DNA of 64,000 nucleotides from assembly GCF_901709675.1 (NCBI RefSeq), contig NC_051087.1:6467001-6531000 (forward strand), written 5' to 3'. The DNA comes from Syngnathus acus (lineage: Eukaryota > Chordata > Actinopteri > Syngnathiformes > Syngnathidae). The position numbers were made by a program, and so were the translations under genes. Below, piece after piece: positions 1 through 15,700 of the stretch. The first letter of the stretch is position 1, and each line of letters starts with the position of its first letter. The notes beneath the pieces were generated by a model. That model worked only from the letters and a program-made list of their open reading frames with translations, was not told where the DNA came from and ran no database searches.

Positions 1-751
1 CTCTATAAATTCTGTCCAGCTCCCTATTTCTGACCACACCCAGCAACCACGATGAGCTGAGACCTTTCAAATCGGGCAAGGCAATAAAGGAAGCTTGGCG
101 TGTAGCCTCTTATCAGTTGGTGACCTGTATGCCACTCAACTGAATGACTAAACAAACCTCACCAGGCGGCTTATTGTAAAGCTCTTGATGCCACCACACC
201 CTTTACCCAAGAAAGCCCAACACTAAAAGTGGTCCAATTTGGAGTTCAAATAACATTTCTAAGCAAATCTGGAAGTCCAAAGCCTCATCATGTGTGAATA
301 AATCAGTGAGCCTCGAAAATCACAGTGCATTTTTACCTGATTAATGTCACTATAGTATTAGGTTGGAGTTAACATTTGGTTAGCTCGGCTTTGTTACTTG
401 GTGTCTGTCTTTTTATCACCATGGGATAGTGAGGAGCATCATTTCGATTCCTTTGTATGGTACATGAGAAGAAATTGACAATAAAACAGAGGATTTATTT
501 CCTTATTTTGAAGAATGGGATTAAAACCTATGTAAAAATATTTTACTAACGTGGCTTTTCACATATTGGAAATGTGTTTATATAAAATGTGTTGTAATTT
601 CTAAACTATTCTCCTGATTTGGATGTAACTACCCCCAAATGAAAGCTGGGCGTCTCTACTTAAAGCACATTGAATCTTTGTGCCACATTTTTTCACGCAT
701 TCACAGTGTCGAGTTACACTGCAATGAAATGAAATAAAGTTGACACCATAC
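1..751. other. ugdh intron, no coding sequence seen
   Basis: This stretch lies downstream (minus strand) of the first ugdh coding exon. I looked for the next ugdh exon, which should encode the region after the LPIYE motif, and did not find it, so it is read as intron. No RNA gene or clear repeat is visible. Confidence 0.6.
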
Positions 752-913
752 CTCATATATGGGAAGCGTGTCTGAGTTCCAGGCTTTGATTCGGGACTCG
801 TTGACATCAACGACAGTCACTATGATTTCTGGACACATTTGTGCAATCACACTGCATGTTGGGCCTCCCACATAGCCAGCACCGATGCAACAAATTCTCT
901 TTATTTGGAACAT
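752..913 (-). CDS. ugdh: UDP-glucose 6-dehydrogenase, first coding exon (gene runs off the left edge)
   Basis: UGDH is a cytosolic NAD-dependent enzyme that oxidises UDP-glucose to UDP-glucuronate, the precursor of glycosaminoglycans and glucuronides. This 54-codon exon encodes its N-terminal Rossmann strand-loop-helix. The dinucleotide-binding motif GAGYVGGPT lies at residues 11-19, followed by [11 protein letters not shown] and a terminal LPIYE, all near-identical to vertebrate UGDH. The exon starts exactly at the ATG, because a splice acceptor (cag) directly precedes it on the minus strand. It ends at a GT donor at 750-751, phase 0. Later exons would lie left of the window, so only about a tenth of the enzyme is present. 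A non-coding 5' exon probably ends at 1594. Identification is firm from the protein sequence. Confidence 0.95.
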
Positions 914-1593
914 CTGCATATGGATAGGGGGGGTAATTGGGACAAAAGGGGTTAGCATTTCATTTCCAGCATCCAATGAAGTAGTATTGTGACACACAGT
1001 AGACGCAATACTACTGCTGCTGTGGAGTTCCAGTCTGCCAGCAAACTGGATACAGTGCCTATACTGTGTGAGGGCTTTCGATTTTGTTCTATGTTGTACC
1101 TATCTTTTATAATCAGCAAAGAAACATTTTATATTCACTTTAACATGTTTTCATTGAGGAAACTTAGACGACTTGTAAATGATTTGACTTTAGTGGGGAC
1201 TCGACTTGACTTGAGACTTAATGCTTGCACTAAAATCCCACCACCAGTTCCAGTCGAACCGTGATAGCCAGTTCAGATAAAGAGCCTTTCATTCCACTTC
1301 AACGCTCCGCTCACACACGCATACACCTTCCTGCAATACAAACCGCTAGTCAAGTACCACAGATTAGCAACACATCACCCGGGCCGGTTCATAGTAACAT
1401 GTCCAGTCAATGATAAATCTGAGGTGAATAACCAGCTATCTTGCTTAACGCAAGTTTAATTTAACCCTCTGCCAACACGACACCCAACTTCAGGAAATTC
1501 TTTCGCTTCTCTTCTACAAAGTGTCTCAAAGATACACTGGACGCGATTCACCCGAGGAACACAAATTCATTAAAAAGGGAGTAAGAATCTTAC

Positions 1594-1690
1594 CTTCGAA
1601 AGGGTTGTGAACAAGTCGACCGCTTCAATCCGTGTTTCCACTGATGAGACGCGGCTCTGTCAGCGTAGTAACATTTAATGTGACATACAA
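1594..1690 (-). other. ugdh: probable non-coding first exon / promoter of ugdh
   Basis: On the minus strand a good donor (GTAAG at 1589-1593) closes a stretch with no open frame, about 680 bases upstream of the ATG-starting ugdh exon. That exon begins at its start codon, so an upstream non-coding exon is required and this is the best visible candidate. The right-hand limit (transcription start) is a guess. Confidence 0.45.
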
Positions 1691-1699
1691 CAACTCACG

Positions 1700-3819
1700 T
1701 AGGCACGCAAGCTTCCGGTGTGTGGATTTTCAGCGTAAAAGCATGATCCTTTCGAGACGTACAAAAAATAAAAGCTTGACGATGGATACAGTAATCAAAG
1801 CTATCGCTCATTAATAACTGGCATAATGGAAACGAAAGTGAAAAGAAAAAACGTACGTAAAAGTACTGGCAAGTAGAACAGGTATGTTTGGATTTTTTAA
1901 AGCTTAATCTTAAATTAATCTTTTAATTATGGGTTTGTTCAGACATGAACCGTGAGAAAGTCACGCCCTGTTAATGCCTCTTATCCATTATATGTTTTAT
2001 GTACATGTAATAAAGTAAATTTTCTGCATTTAATATTAATATTTATAAATTAAGGGCTAGGTTCAGCAACAGGTGGATTGTTTTTCCACAAACAGTCTAG
2101 CTATAAATTACAACACATGGCAGAATCCAGAATCCAATTGAAGTACTTATTCATTCAAGTGTATGAGGCACCCTGGGATTGCCACGATTTTGAGGAAATA
2201 AAGTAGTGTGACTGTATTAAAACAAATGTGAGTCATCCACTCCAACGCGTGTCATATTTTTCTCACATCATGAACAGAAATCAAACTTAATATAAAGTAT
2301 TAAAACCATAATCATGTTCTTTTTAGTGAGTTTAAGAAGCATTTGCTGTTTAGTTCAGTTTGCGTGCCATCCATATCTCCTTGTGTACAACTCCACCTCA
2401 AATGTTTCACATATGGTTTTAATTTGCCTCCCCTCCCTTGTTTAAAACGTAACATTTCCTCTCCCATGATGAATGACGTTTTTACACTCATAATTTGCCT
2501 CGCCCTTTGTGTCACAACGTTCAGACATTTCTAGTGAGCCAGACCTTTTGCTCCACCCTGTGTGATTTCTGAAGTTGTGTCTGAATTTCATGCGTACCAT
2601 ACTTGGACTGACATTTCAACTCATGCCGACAGTGAAGCATGGCGGTGGTAGCAACTAGTTTTGGGGTTAATTGTATGAAGCAAAATGGGTTAATTCTGAG
2701 TTTGCTACTTAGTCAATTTCAAATAGCTCAACTCATCTTGCTGATGGGTCAACAACTGTGAGACATCTTTTGACACCTCTTTAGTCTTGCAGACGGTAGT
2801 ACATTGATGGGAAAGTTAGGAATTGTTTTGAGCAAGTCATGGTAATTGGTTGACATTGGCGCAAAGTTGTCTATCATGTACCATGGTCACTGGCCTAACT
2901 GTGGAAGCTAAAACTCAGCTTACAAAAGCAAAATCCTATCCTCATATCACTTCCTATGATTCAGTACAGCCAACACTTTTGAAGATCAAAGTCTGTTTTA
3001 TTGTCAATTCCTTCACTTGTACCAGACATACAAAGGAATGGGGGGAAATTTGTTGTTTATACAACATAGTCAAGTCATTGTACCCTGCAGTCCTAAACTA
3101 GGACATTTTATTCATGTCGATTTCATACGCCTAATTCACACCGGCTGCGGAACTGCTGCGTTCCGTTTTCTTCGCGGAAGACCCGTGACAGCAATTTACA
3201 CTTGCTGCGAACGGCGGCTACGTTTGTAAAGTATCCTCCCATGAGACCGCCAATAGCCCTCCTTTCGCTCACATTGACACGCTTTTGGGACGTAATTTTC
3301 GGGACTTTGGATCTTCTACCATGGATAAGTTATTTTGTTGTATGTTTAATTTATTCCAGGCTCATTTTTTGCCATTTAAATGTCCAATTTATGCCAATAT
3401 TTGAAATGGAAGGTCTGTAGGTTGTAGATATGTGGTGTTTTCATATATTAAAGACCGCAACGCAGCCGTTCAGCACCCGATTTGAATTAGGCGCTACACT
3501 TTGGTAAAGAGAATAAACAAACATGAAATGACAAAAATTCTAACTACAAAACCGACCAGCACGTTCCTTACTGTCTGTCATATGATGCTACTCTAATCCA
3601 TTTCTGTACTCTATTACTTTCCATTCTTCACTAATATGAAAATCATGAAGAAAATGCAATATTTTCTATTCTACATTTTCAAATGCCCTCACATGCATCC
3701 TTCACCAGTTTTCGGTGGCCTTTTCCAGCTTCACTCTCGGACTTGCAAACCTGCCACTCACAGCCCATTTCCATGAAACTATTTGAACGAGGCACGGACA
3801 TTCCGTGTTTCAAATTTAG
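1700..3819. other. intergenic region ugdh-map9
   Basis: This AT-rich spacer separates the ugdh promoter from the 3' end of map9. No open frame resembles a known protein. The map9 3' UTR should occupy its right end; a minus-strand poly(A) signal (TTTATT on the plus strand) is visible at about 3349-3354. A probable DNA-transposon relic at 3126-3494 is listed separately. Confidence 0.5.
3126..3494. mobile_element. probable non-autonomous DNA transposon (MITE)
   Basis: The two ends are imperfect inverted repeats. The left end reads cgcctaattcacaccggctg, and the reverse complement of the right end begins gcgcctaattcaaatcggg. The ends are GC-rich in an AT-rich setting and no transposase frame lies between. 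This layout is typical of fish MITEs, but I cannot assign a superfamily, and the exact ends are approximate. Confidence 0.45.
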
Positions 3820-6800
3820 TTATTTGCGAAATTGAATGGTTTTATTGGGAGGACTCCATGGTGGGGGCGGACTGTCTCGAAGTATCACTTGGATTCGCCT
3901 TTCTTCTCTCTGTCGCTTTTGTTGCATATCCTTCTTTGCCTGTTTGGGAATTGAAAATGAAATAGAAAATAGGATAAATCATGCAATTAAGGAACTGTAC
4001 TTACCAGCCACTGTTCAAACGTCTCTATCGCCATTTTATCCTTCTCTTGGATATATTGATGCTCCTCTGCTTTATTTCTGCTCTCCAGGCTTTCTGTCGA
4101 GACTCTTTTGGACAGGGCATCGGTCTTCTTTTCGCACCTGGGGAAATGATCACATGGTTGACAAGTAAATGATGTCGCTTGCTTAAACTAGTAGGTACAT
4201 ATAAAGGGCAATGCTTTGGACTTACCAGTTAGAAAAAGCAGATTTGCTGTCTTTCTTTCGTTCTTCCTCCTCCTTCTGTTTCTTCAGTGCAAGTTTCCTT
4301 TCGGTGGCTCTTTGCTGTTGATACTTTTCTCTGAGTAATTCGTCATGCTCGCGCTTCCATTGATAAAACACCTGCCATGGCATAATTTGGACAATCATTT
4401 TGAAGCATAAACCTAATGTCCAATAATCTGATGAACTTGCTTTCCAAAATTTGAAGCTTGCTGCCTTTACTTTTGTTTTTAGTCAAAGTCAAGCTCTATT
4501 GTAGTGATTCTTAAACATTCGTACCTGTTCGGCTTCTTTCCTTTTTTCCTCAACCTCTTCCACCGCTCTTTGCTCTTTGCTCATCTTATGTTTGTCTGTC
4601 TTTGTTTTTGCTTTGAGCAGCTCAGTTTTCTTTGCTTTCCAAGCCTCATATGAAGCGGCGGCATCTTTCTTCTTTTCTTCTTCTCTCTGTTTGGTTTGGG
4701 GCAAGAAAGTCAGCCGTGTGTATCAAATGAAAACATTGACTACGATTTGGTTTTACCGTAGTTTGGAAGGGATGGTCCACTGTGCTGAGAGGCTCATATC
4801 TTCTCAGCTGCTCACCTTTTTGTTTTGCTCTTGCAGAAGCTTCTCTTTGTTTAAGTTCTCAGAGGACTTTTCCTTTTTCTTTCTGAGCCATTCCTTGGGG
4901 GAGTACAAAAGAGATTTTACATGACTGGCATGAAATATTCAGATACCTTCCTCTGAAACTAATACTAATGTAATGTGCACCAGGTAGCTTTTGAAGGCAA
5001 GACCCATGTCATCGTCCCACTGACCTGGTAAACAGTAGCCCTGACGTAATCGGCACTTTGTGGTTGACAATCTTGGGAAATCTTACTATCCAGAATTTTG
5101 AGGGTTCCCAGATATTTTGATTCGACCTTCTTGTTGTGTGCAGTGCTGGGTCTCTGAGACTGAGAACTAGATGCTCTGAATGACAGGAAACAAAAGACAC
5201 TGAAGTCACAAAACATTTTTTCCCCTCCAAATATAAAGGCGAACAGTAGGTCAGGTAACATTACTCACCTAATATCAGATTTGTTTTCAACTTGAGTGAC
5301 CTGAGCAATGGCGTGATCTCCCTGTTTAAGAAAGAGTAACCTTCTTAATAAGAAAATAAAATCATGTATCTAGCAGGATCCTCACAAAAGAAACATCTTA
5401 CATTAGCCTCTTTCCCGAATGTGGTGTGTGCCAGCTCTTGTCCTTTGGTGTCACCTACAGTGACGTCATCTAAAAACAACAGAAAGAGAAATACAAATCA
5501 TGCTGCCTAATACATAATAAATGAATAATTTGGTGATGGTTGACTGCTCACTTGAAACAGATGAATCAGCACAGCATCCATCTGTCCACTAACAAGGACA
5601 ACACACATGACAAGTCATTTTTGAATAACATGTTTCTCTGTTAATGTTCATTTATCAATGTTTATCAGCAATGACCATTTTGATGTTAAAAAAAAAGAAA
5701 GGACCATCAATTGATTATGATTCATTCATTTCTGAATTCTTATTCTGGTTTCATTATTGCACTGCTTGGGGCTTCCTAATATTTTGTAAATGTTAGAAAC
5801 AGGAAGGTGGGTAGGTCTGATGACTGTTCGATGACAATAGCTAACATTGTGTAATATAAGATATGAAATGACACACTTGGGGACTGCGGCTCCTTGTTGG
5901 CATCCTCTCAGATGAGACGTCAGCGACGTTGCCTATATTGGCAGCAAGGGGACCTGATGGAAAATTTCCGTTTTTCTCTGTCACACCGATGTTCAATCCC
6001 ATAGTCCTTTGTCTCGGTTTGGGTTTGGGAGTCTCCTGCTGGATACCTACATATGTATGCATAGGAAGAACTGGTGAGAGTGTGCGCATTTAATTGTAAA
6101 GTATTTGTTCTAAAATGTAATAAACTCACCAGCAGTTGGCACACATTTAAGGTCAGGGTCCAATGAAGACCGGAAGCTTTCATTACAAAATGTCTCTCTA
6201 CTCGTGTCTGCTCTACTATCAAGCCTAATAGGCGTTGGAGATGTACTGCTGTGGAAGGGTAAAGGCAAGTCTGGAGGCACATCATCTGACTGGGATGATC
6301 GTAATGTACCGGAGTTATCCCGTACGGCATCTTCATTAGATAACTGACATCTGGTTGTAACCTCATGTTCACTCGGTGGGGCAAACGTATCTGCCTCAAA
6401 AGAAATTCTTTTAAGAGATTTCAAGAAGGAACTATTTTTTGTCCCTTGTGTTTCATCATCGTCATCATCATCATCAGAGAATTCAAAGTCGTTGATTCTG
6501 CTTTTCGTCTTACTGGCTTTGAATGCATCAGACCTGTTTTTTCTTGTTTTAAGAAGGGTGTCCAAAAAATCTGTGGCAGACAGAAAATGTCAAATTGATT
6601 GTTTCGTTTATTACATCGATTAGCATGTCAAAACCAAAACTCTCCTAGCTAGTGAACTGTTGCTGACTAAGAGAGCAAATCGTTTGGGAATTGGGCATGT
6701 ATTACAATGTCTTTAATCATGTTATAACCGTTTCAACAATGGAATGATATCAATACATGCAATTAACAGACTATGGTGTGCTTAGGAGCCTGTTTTGGCA

Positions 6801-7170
6801 GTGTTGGTGCATACTTTCATTAATCTGACATAGTGAGGACTTCGTGGGCAAAAATACGGCAAAGGAAACTGAAATGACCACTTAACAATTTAATCCTACT
6901 TAAATGTGTTAACTGTTTTATTCATTAGGTCTTACCGTCACCAGCCTCATCCAAATCTTCTGAATACAAAAATGGTGTTTTTTTTCTAGCTCGAACTGTG
7001 AGAGCAGCTTCAAGTTCATCCTGCAGACACAGCAACTCTGTTAAATCGCCCGAATCGATTATCCATACGAGGTAATCAAAGAATACTGCAACCTTTACCT
7101 GAAACGTTGTTCTCTTTGTTGTTTTAGGACTTTGCGAGTAAGCAAGAGTGTCGAATGCTTCAGTCGTCAT
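3820..7170 (-). CDS. map9: microtubule-associated protein 9 (MAP9/ASAP), 13 exons
   Basis: MAP9 binds and stabilises microtubules and works in spindle assembly and ciliary axonemes. Exons (minus): 7099-7170, 6936-7020, 6130-6570, 5877-6046, 5552-5588, 5402-5469, 5269-5321, 5025-5175, 4816-4893, 4525-4686, 4226-4371, 4005-4137, 3820-3939. They total 1,716 bases with phases that close, giving 571 residues (human protein about 647). The N-terminus FDTLAYSQSPKTTKRTTFQ matches the family signature. The large third exon carries an acidic run of Asp residues. The C-terminal half is a Lys/Glu/Arg-rich helix containing SYEAWKAKK and EWLRKKKEK, and the tail PPPPWSPPNKT precedes the stop. Three small exons (37, 68 and 53 bases) in the variable middle are the least certain. 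An NRF1-type site lies upstream at 7420-7431. Confidence 0.9.
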
Positions 7171-7419
7171 GTCTGAAACTATAAGCAGGCTTAATAGCTA
7201 GGACTTAGCATGTTCGCTACTTTTGCTAACAGCAACAAGTAGCCACAGTGCACCAATAATTGCTGATTTAAATGATCACCATTATCACTATGTATAGTCG
7301 TTTCTGCCAAAATTTGTTTTGAGTAAATTAAAGGTAATGCTGCCACAATCCTAAACCCACGATGGAAATGCCTTTTTTGTTTACCGTAACCTATGGAGAC
7401 ACCGTTTCCGGTTTCTCGG

Positions 7420-7431
7420 TGCGCATGCGCG
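7420..7431. promoter_or_regulatory. NRF1 binding site in the map9 promoter
   Basis: TGCGCATGCGCG is a perfect palindromic NRF1 core. It lies about 250 bases upstream of the map9 start codon, next to an ETS-like ttccgg at 7406-7411. An E-box CACGTG follows within 60 bases. This combination is typical of TATA-less housekeeping promoters. Binding is inferred from the motif only. Confidence 0.55.
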
Positions 7432-8385
7432 TTACATTCTCAGTAATAGTACTTGATTATGACGGCTTTAATGGCGTCACGTGTATTTAACAGTGAAGGT
7501 CCAATGACCTAATATACTTTTTTAACGCGCAGTTTAATAGTGAAATACTAGTACTAACGTCACTGTGCGGACATACTGCAAACCTGGATTAAATTATAAC
7601 ACTATTTTGCATGATCATTTGATTTTATATATTCTTATAACAATGGCGGCAGTGGAACCTGTAACCACCACACTGGAGTGTGTGGACCAGTATATGCTAC
7701 AATGAACTGTAAAAAATCATGTATCGGGATCTGACAGAAGTTATTTTAGTAATCTTTGCTAAATAAATTGACTCTGACGACGTTTGTGGACAGACATCCT
7801 GTAATTGCCATTGACACACAATGAACAATTTGAAACAAAAACAATATGTGTAGTAATATTGACAATTGGATACCCTGTGAATTTTTCATTGAGATGTAAA
7901 AAATGTACCCCATAATCAGAAAATACTGTCAATGTTAAAAAAACAAAAAACAAGCAAATTAACTAGAACTTCAAGATAAATCATCACGACAATCCAATCC
8001 ATCAGGTCTTGCTTCAGGTCTTGCATTCGGTAAGCGACAGTTGTGATTTATTTTGGTACTATTACACAATTAAGTCTGTATGTGTAATATAATACATCAC
8101 TTATTTTTGTTTTCAAACATTGTGCCATAGTGGTCTTAGAAAACAGTGAGAGGTCAAAAAGATTTTACTTGTAGTGGGTGAAATTCTAGCACCTCCAAAA
8201 ACCTGGACTGACCTTTTGTATAGATTGGTGGAAAAAACATAGGTAGTTTTAGCCTGAGGCCAGCGATTATAATCCAAAACACGATGGAATAGTCATGGTA
8301 TATTTTAATGTAAGATGACACGGAGTAGGTGTTAATCTGTGCCACAGGAACACACTTGGGGATGTGCAACTCCAACTTCCTTCTC
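7432..8385. other. intergenic spacer map9-smim14 with the smim14 3' UTR
   Basis: No gene-like frame is visible. The right part is the smim14 3' UTR: a minus-strand AATAAA (TTTATT at 8047-8052) lies about 335 bases past the smim14 stop. The rest is the upstream region of map9. Confidence 0.5.
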
Positions 8386-11510
<3,125 letters not shown>

Positions 11511-11519
11511 GTCTTTCAG

Positions 11520-12786
11520 TTTATTTGACAAATGCAATAGTGTGTATAGAATACAAGTGGGGGTCAGGTTGAGGTCAATTCAAATTACACAATTGCCTGA
11601 GAGCTGTTTCCTACTAGACTACTAGCGAGGTGAAAAAATAAAGAGCATGACAATTACAAAGGATGAAACCACAAGAATTAACATGGTGGGTGGTGAGCCA
11701 AACTGCGGCAGGCAGCCTGGCAGGTTTTTTTACATTTCTGGTGCTAGATTTGCCACTGCTTCTAAATAACTGCAGGATGTCTGTGTAGAAAAGTGTGACA
11801 ACATTTCAGGTCTGACTTTTACAGGTGAGAGATTTGCCATCAAATTCTGGGCTGTAATAAGCACCATGAGCGTTAGAGTATGCAGGCTGTGGTGAATCTT
11901 CCTCAGGAGAAGGGCCTGGACAAATAACTGACAAAAAGGTACAAACTACATTTAATTGTAAAACAGGACAAAAACTTAAAAGTACTTTCATGGTAGATGT
12001 ATGTACCATTTATGCACTCCAGAGCTTGGCGTAGCTGGTCAGACTACATAATTGTCATTGCATTTAGAACATCAGAAATAGATGTGCCTTTGAACAATGG
12101 AACATCCAAGCTTATCTGACATTCAAAGGAATGTGGTTATTATTATTGGTTCTTTCATGTTTAGTTTGAGTTAACTTAAACGGGACTGCTCCTCTTACCA
12201 TTTAGCGCTCAAATCAAATCTTCACCCTCAAGCCACAGCTCGTACCTCGAAAGTCACTCATAAGTCGTGGTACCACTTACATAGAATATTGAGGAAGAGT
12301 CACATAAGATTTTTTTTTTTTACCAGGGAATTTAATAAGCAATACTCATACCAGATTAAAATTTCTGTAAAATGTCAGATTTTTTTTTCTGAAAAATGTG
12401 TCCACAAAAGAAGCGCAGCATGACAAAACAAACAAAGGGGGGAAAATATAAGTTTAAGACCTACATACAATGAGCTTCAAATGATAACTACAGAGTGTTC
12501 AGAACCTTCTAGGATGTCATGATAGTCCATGTGTGGGTAAAATGTAGATCTGTGAAACAGATTTAAGAAAAGGTCCATAAATGTCCAAGAGGATGTCAGC
12601 AAGAGGATGTACGATGGCATGGGAAGCTTTGAAGGAATCGGGCCCTTTAACCACAGTTGTGGCTCCACTCTTTACCTTGAACAAAACAAGCGTAAGCATA
12701 TTAAGCAAGCATATTAAACATATTGTAAAAGTCAGTTCTGTTGACATTTGCACAGAAACACACGTTAGCTCGTCTCTGTTGGACGG
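11520..12786 (-). other. pds5a: pds5a 3' UTR
   Basis: On the minus strand this region follows the pds5a stop codon at 12787-12789 and reaches a poly(A) signal (TTTATT on the plus strand at 11520-11525). It contains a 35-codon open stretch (11806-11925) preceded by an acceptor-like ttgtccag. Splicing the pds5a end to that acceptor would not keep its frame, so I treat it as untranslated. Confidence 0.6.
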
Positions 12787-15700
12787 TTACCTTTGCAGGT
12801 CCATCTGTCGATTTGTTCCGTCGTCATTCTGCTGCTTTGACATCTTGATGGACTCTGCTGATGGGTTAGAGTTGGGCTCTGCTCCTCTCTTCTTGCCTCT
12901 TGCGGCCCCGCCGCCAGGCGATGCCGTCTCTTTGCTTGTCGCCGTAGGAGAAGCAGCCATGCCAGTTTTGGGTGGTCGGCCACGCCGTTTCGCGGGCAGC
13001 GCTTCCGTGTCAGCATCTGCCGTCGTATTCTTACTACCCTCGACCTTTGACAGTGGAAGCAAGATGAACGCTGGATGAATATACAATGCAAGTTGTACTT
13101 GTTGACAACCAATCCCACTATCAGAGCATACCTTCTTATTGTCTTCCTTCTTGATGATAGGGTTCTCAATATTTTCTTGCGTTTGACTCTCGGGGGATTC
13201 TGTGGCTGCGATGCTTTTACTGCAAGTTTAAAACCACACAAGGGCACGTCACTTTCACTGCTTGTGTGGGTGCAGTCTGGAGTACAGGGTTCATCATGGG
13301 GGTACATTCCAGACCAACCCACTACACAGTAAGTGAAAATCTACAACAAAACATTTCCTATTTCCCCCCCTTGTCGTTTAACCCCTACTACACGCTTTAA
13401 ACACACAAATTTAATAAACTTATTTAATAAACTTAAAATGTTAATATTTTTACTGTATTTCAACACATAAATGTATGGGGGGGTATACTGTATTCATTGT
13501 AGTGTCTGTCTTAGATACGATGGATAAAAAAAAAAAATGTACACACCACTGATCAAATGCCAGGTTTTTGAGAAACAATGTGGGCAAGGTAAATACTTTA
13601 ACTGTGATGTGGTGGGAACCGCAAAATAGCAAGGGAACACATAGTTTGGAGTGTGTACCTGTTCTTGTTGACAGTGGAGGAGCTTAGCGGCGAGGAGTTG
13701 GTGCTGGTATTACTTGTATCCGACACTGGCTGCGCTTTAAAAATTTTCCTGCCCGGTACAGTCAACGTCTTGTTGACAGTCACCAACACTGGCGCTTGTT
13801 TAGGCTGCAGAACAAGGACAAACAGACAAAGCCGGGCTATTGTTAACACTGCTACAAAGATTAAACTTGTTAAAAATCATAAGTGACAACATTGTAGCAG
13901 TGGACATCAATTTCAAACAATCTTACGTAACTGATGCAATGTTGTGCAATCGTTACCTTTCCTGTGAGCAACATTTGTCGCATTTCTCCTGACAAATAGT
14001 CTTTGTCATTTTTGAAGTCCTGATGAAAACAGAGAGAGGAAAGAAAACAGAATAAAATGAGGATCAAGGGTCTATTTTGGAACGGCCTAGAGTCGAGAGT
14101 AAAAGGCGACAATGTATATGGTTGTTGTGAATTACAACACAATGAAATGTATGTGCAGTGCGTTTTCACAGCAAAAATCAACTATGATATTCTAAGGTGA
14201 AGAAATGATGTGTGTTTGATTACCTTGTCTAGCGCTAGGAAGAATGTGGGGCATATGTTGGGGTCACTTGGACAGTCTAGGTGACATGCGGTGCTCTTGT
14301 TAGCAATGACGAAGAGAGCGACGTCACAGACAATATACAGCTTCTGAAAATGCAACAACACACCATGAGGAAACATCACAATACAACTTTTCTGAAATAA
14401 CTATGTGGTTAATTCCCTTTTGTTGCTACATGTACCTCATTGGCTTTCATGTCTTCAGGACATTGTGCGTCTTTGGTCCGTTTGATGTTTTCCACCATTT
14501 TTCTCAGGAAGGCGTGACTGTTATTCTCATTCTTGGTCATCAGCACCTCTAGCATGAACCACAGACACCTAAGCAAAACAAACAAAAACATGGCTGAGTA
14601 GCAATCGCTTGTTAGCAAATTACACAAACATAAATCAACCGCCACACACTCTTTAATGTCTTTGAGCTGTTCATATTCCTGCGGTTTCGTGAAGTCTGGA
14701 TCATGAGCCAGTAGGTGGATCATGAAAGGAACAACATATTCTGGAAGGAAGGAGACCATTTTTTCTGTGAAAAGAAGAAGATAAAATCATTGATCACATG
14801 GATCTCTCAGACCATGGTATCAACATGCGACCATATTTACCCTGAGTGAGTGAGTTCTGCTTGATGTACTCTCGGCGCACTGAGATGTTCTTGAGTAGGC
14901 ACTGTCGGGCGTGGGCGCGGCGCTCCTTCACCGGGTCCTTGGCACAGAGGGCGAAGACGGCCAGGTACTCCAGTGGCAGGGAGAGTTTGGCGAGAGCCAA
15001 GTGCAACTTCTGAGCAAAGATCTGACGCACCTGGTAGCACTCGTCCTGCACGCAGAAGGAAACAGATCAACTCATTCACCTCAAAGAACTGACACCTTGT
15101 AACCGTGCACTCATTGGCCACTTCAATAGGTACCCTTGCAAAATTCAATGCAAGAGCTGTATAAAAAAACAATGTTGCAAATAAGGCTGTATTTTGATTG
15201 ACACTGTCAATACCTCTGACAGTTTGTTAATACCTCGTTTGTTAATACCTCGTTTAATAATTAAACAAACAATGTTTGTTAATTGTGATGCAGTTCAATT
15301 CTACCTTGCTGGAAAATACAGAAAATACCTCCTAAATGGTGTTCCCACCAAAACATGTTTTGACTTAGCAAAGCATCTTACTAATAAGTTTACAAAAAGG
15401 CAGTTGAAGGACAGACTGACATTGATGACAAGGCCGCACAACTGGAACTGTTCGGGTGTGATGATTTCATGATAACAGGGCTCCTGGGCCAGCTTCATAA
15501 TGGCGCCCCCTGCGGCCAGCCTTAGACGAGACATGTCTGATTTACTGTTGGGAGAAACAAATAGTAAGACAAAACAACCTGTTAAAAGAATTACCCAGAA
15601 CATACTGCACATTTAAGCAGTGGTCCCCAAACACTGGCCTGCGGGCCATTTGGTACCGGGTCAGAAAGAGTGAGAGAATTTTATTATTTTTTAATATATT

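Noticed and set aside
12477-12753. Two overlapping minus-strand frames resembling a small gene
   Set aside because: They lie just after the pds5a stop codon, within the probable 3' UTR, with no start context or family resemblance.
12765-13322. 185-codon minus-strand frame across the pds5a end
   Set aside because: It crosses an intron and reads a different frame from the exons whose phases close and end in MDLQR.
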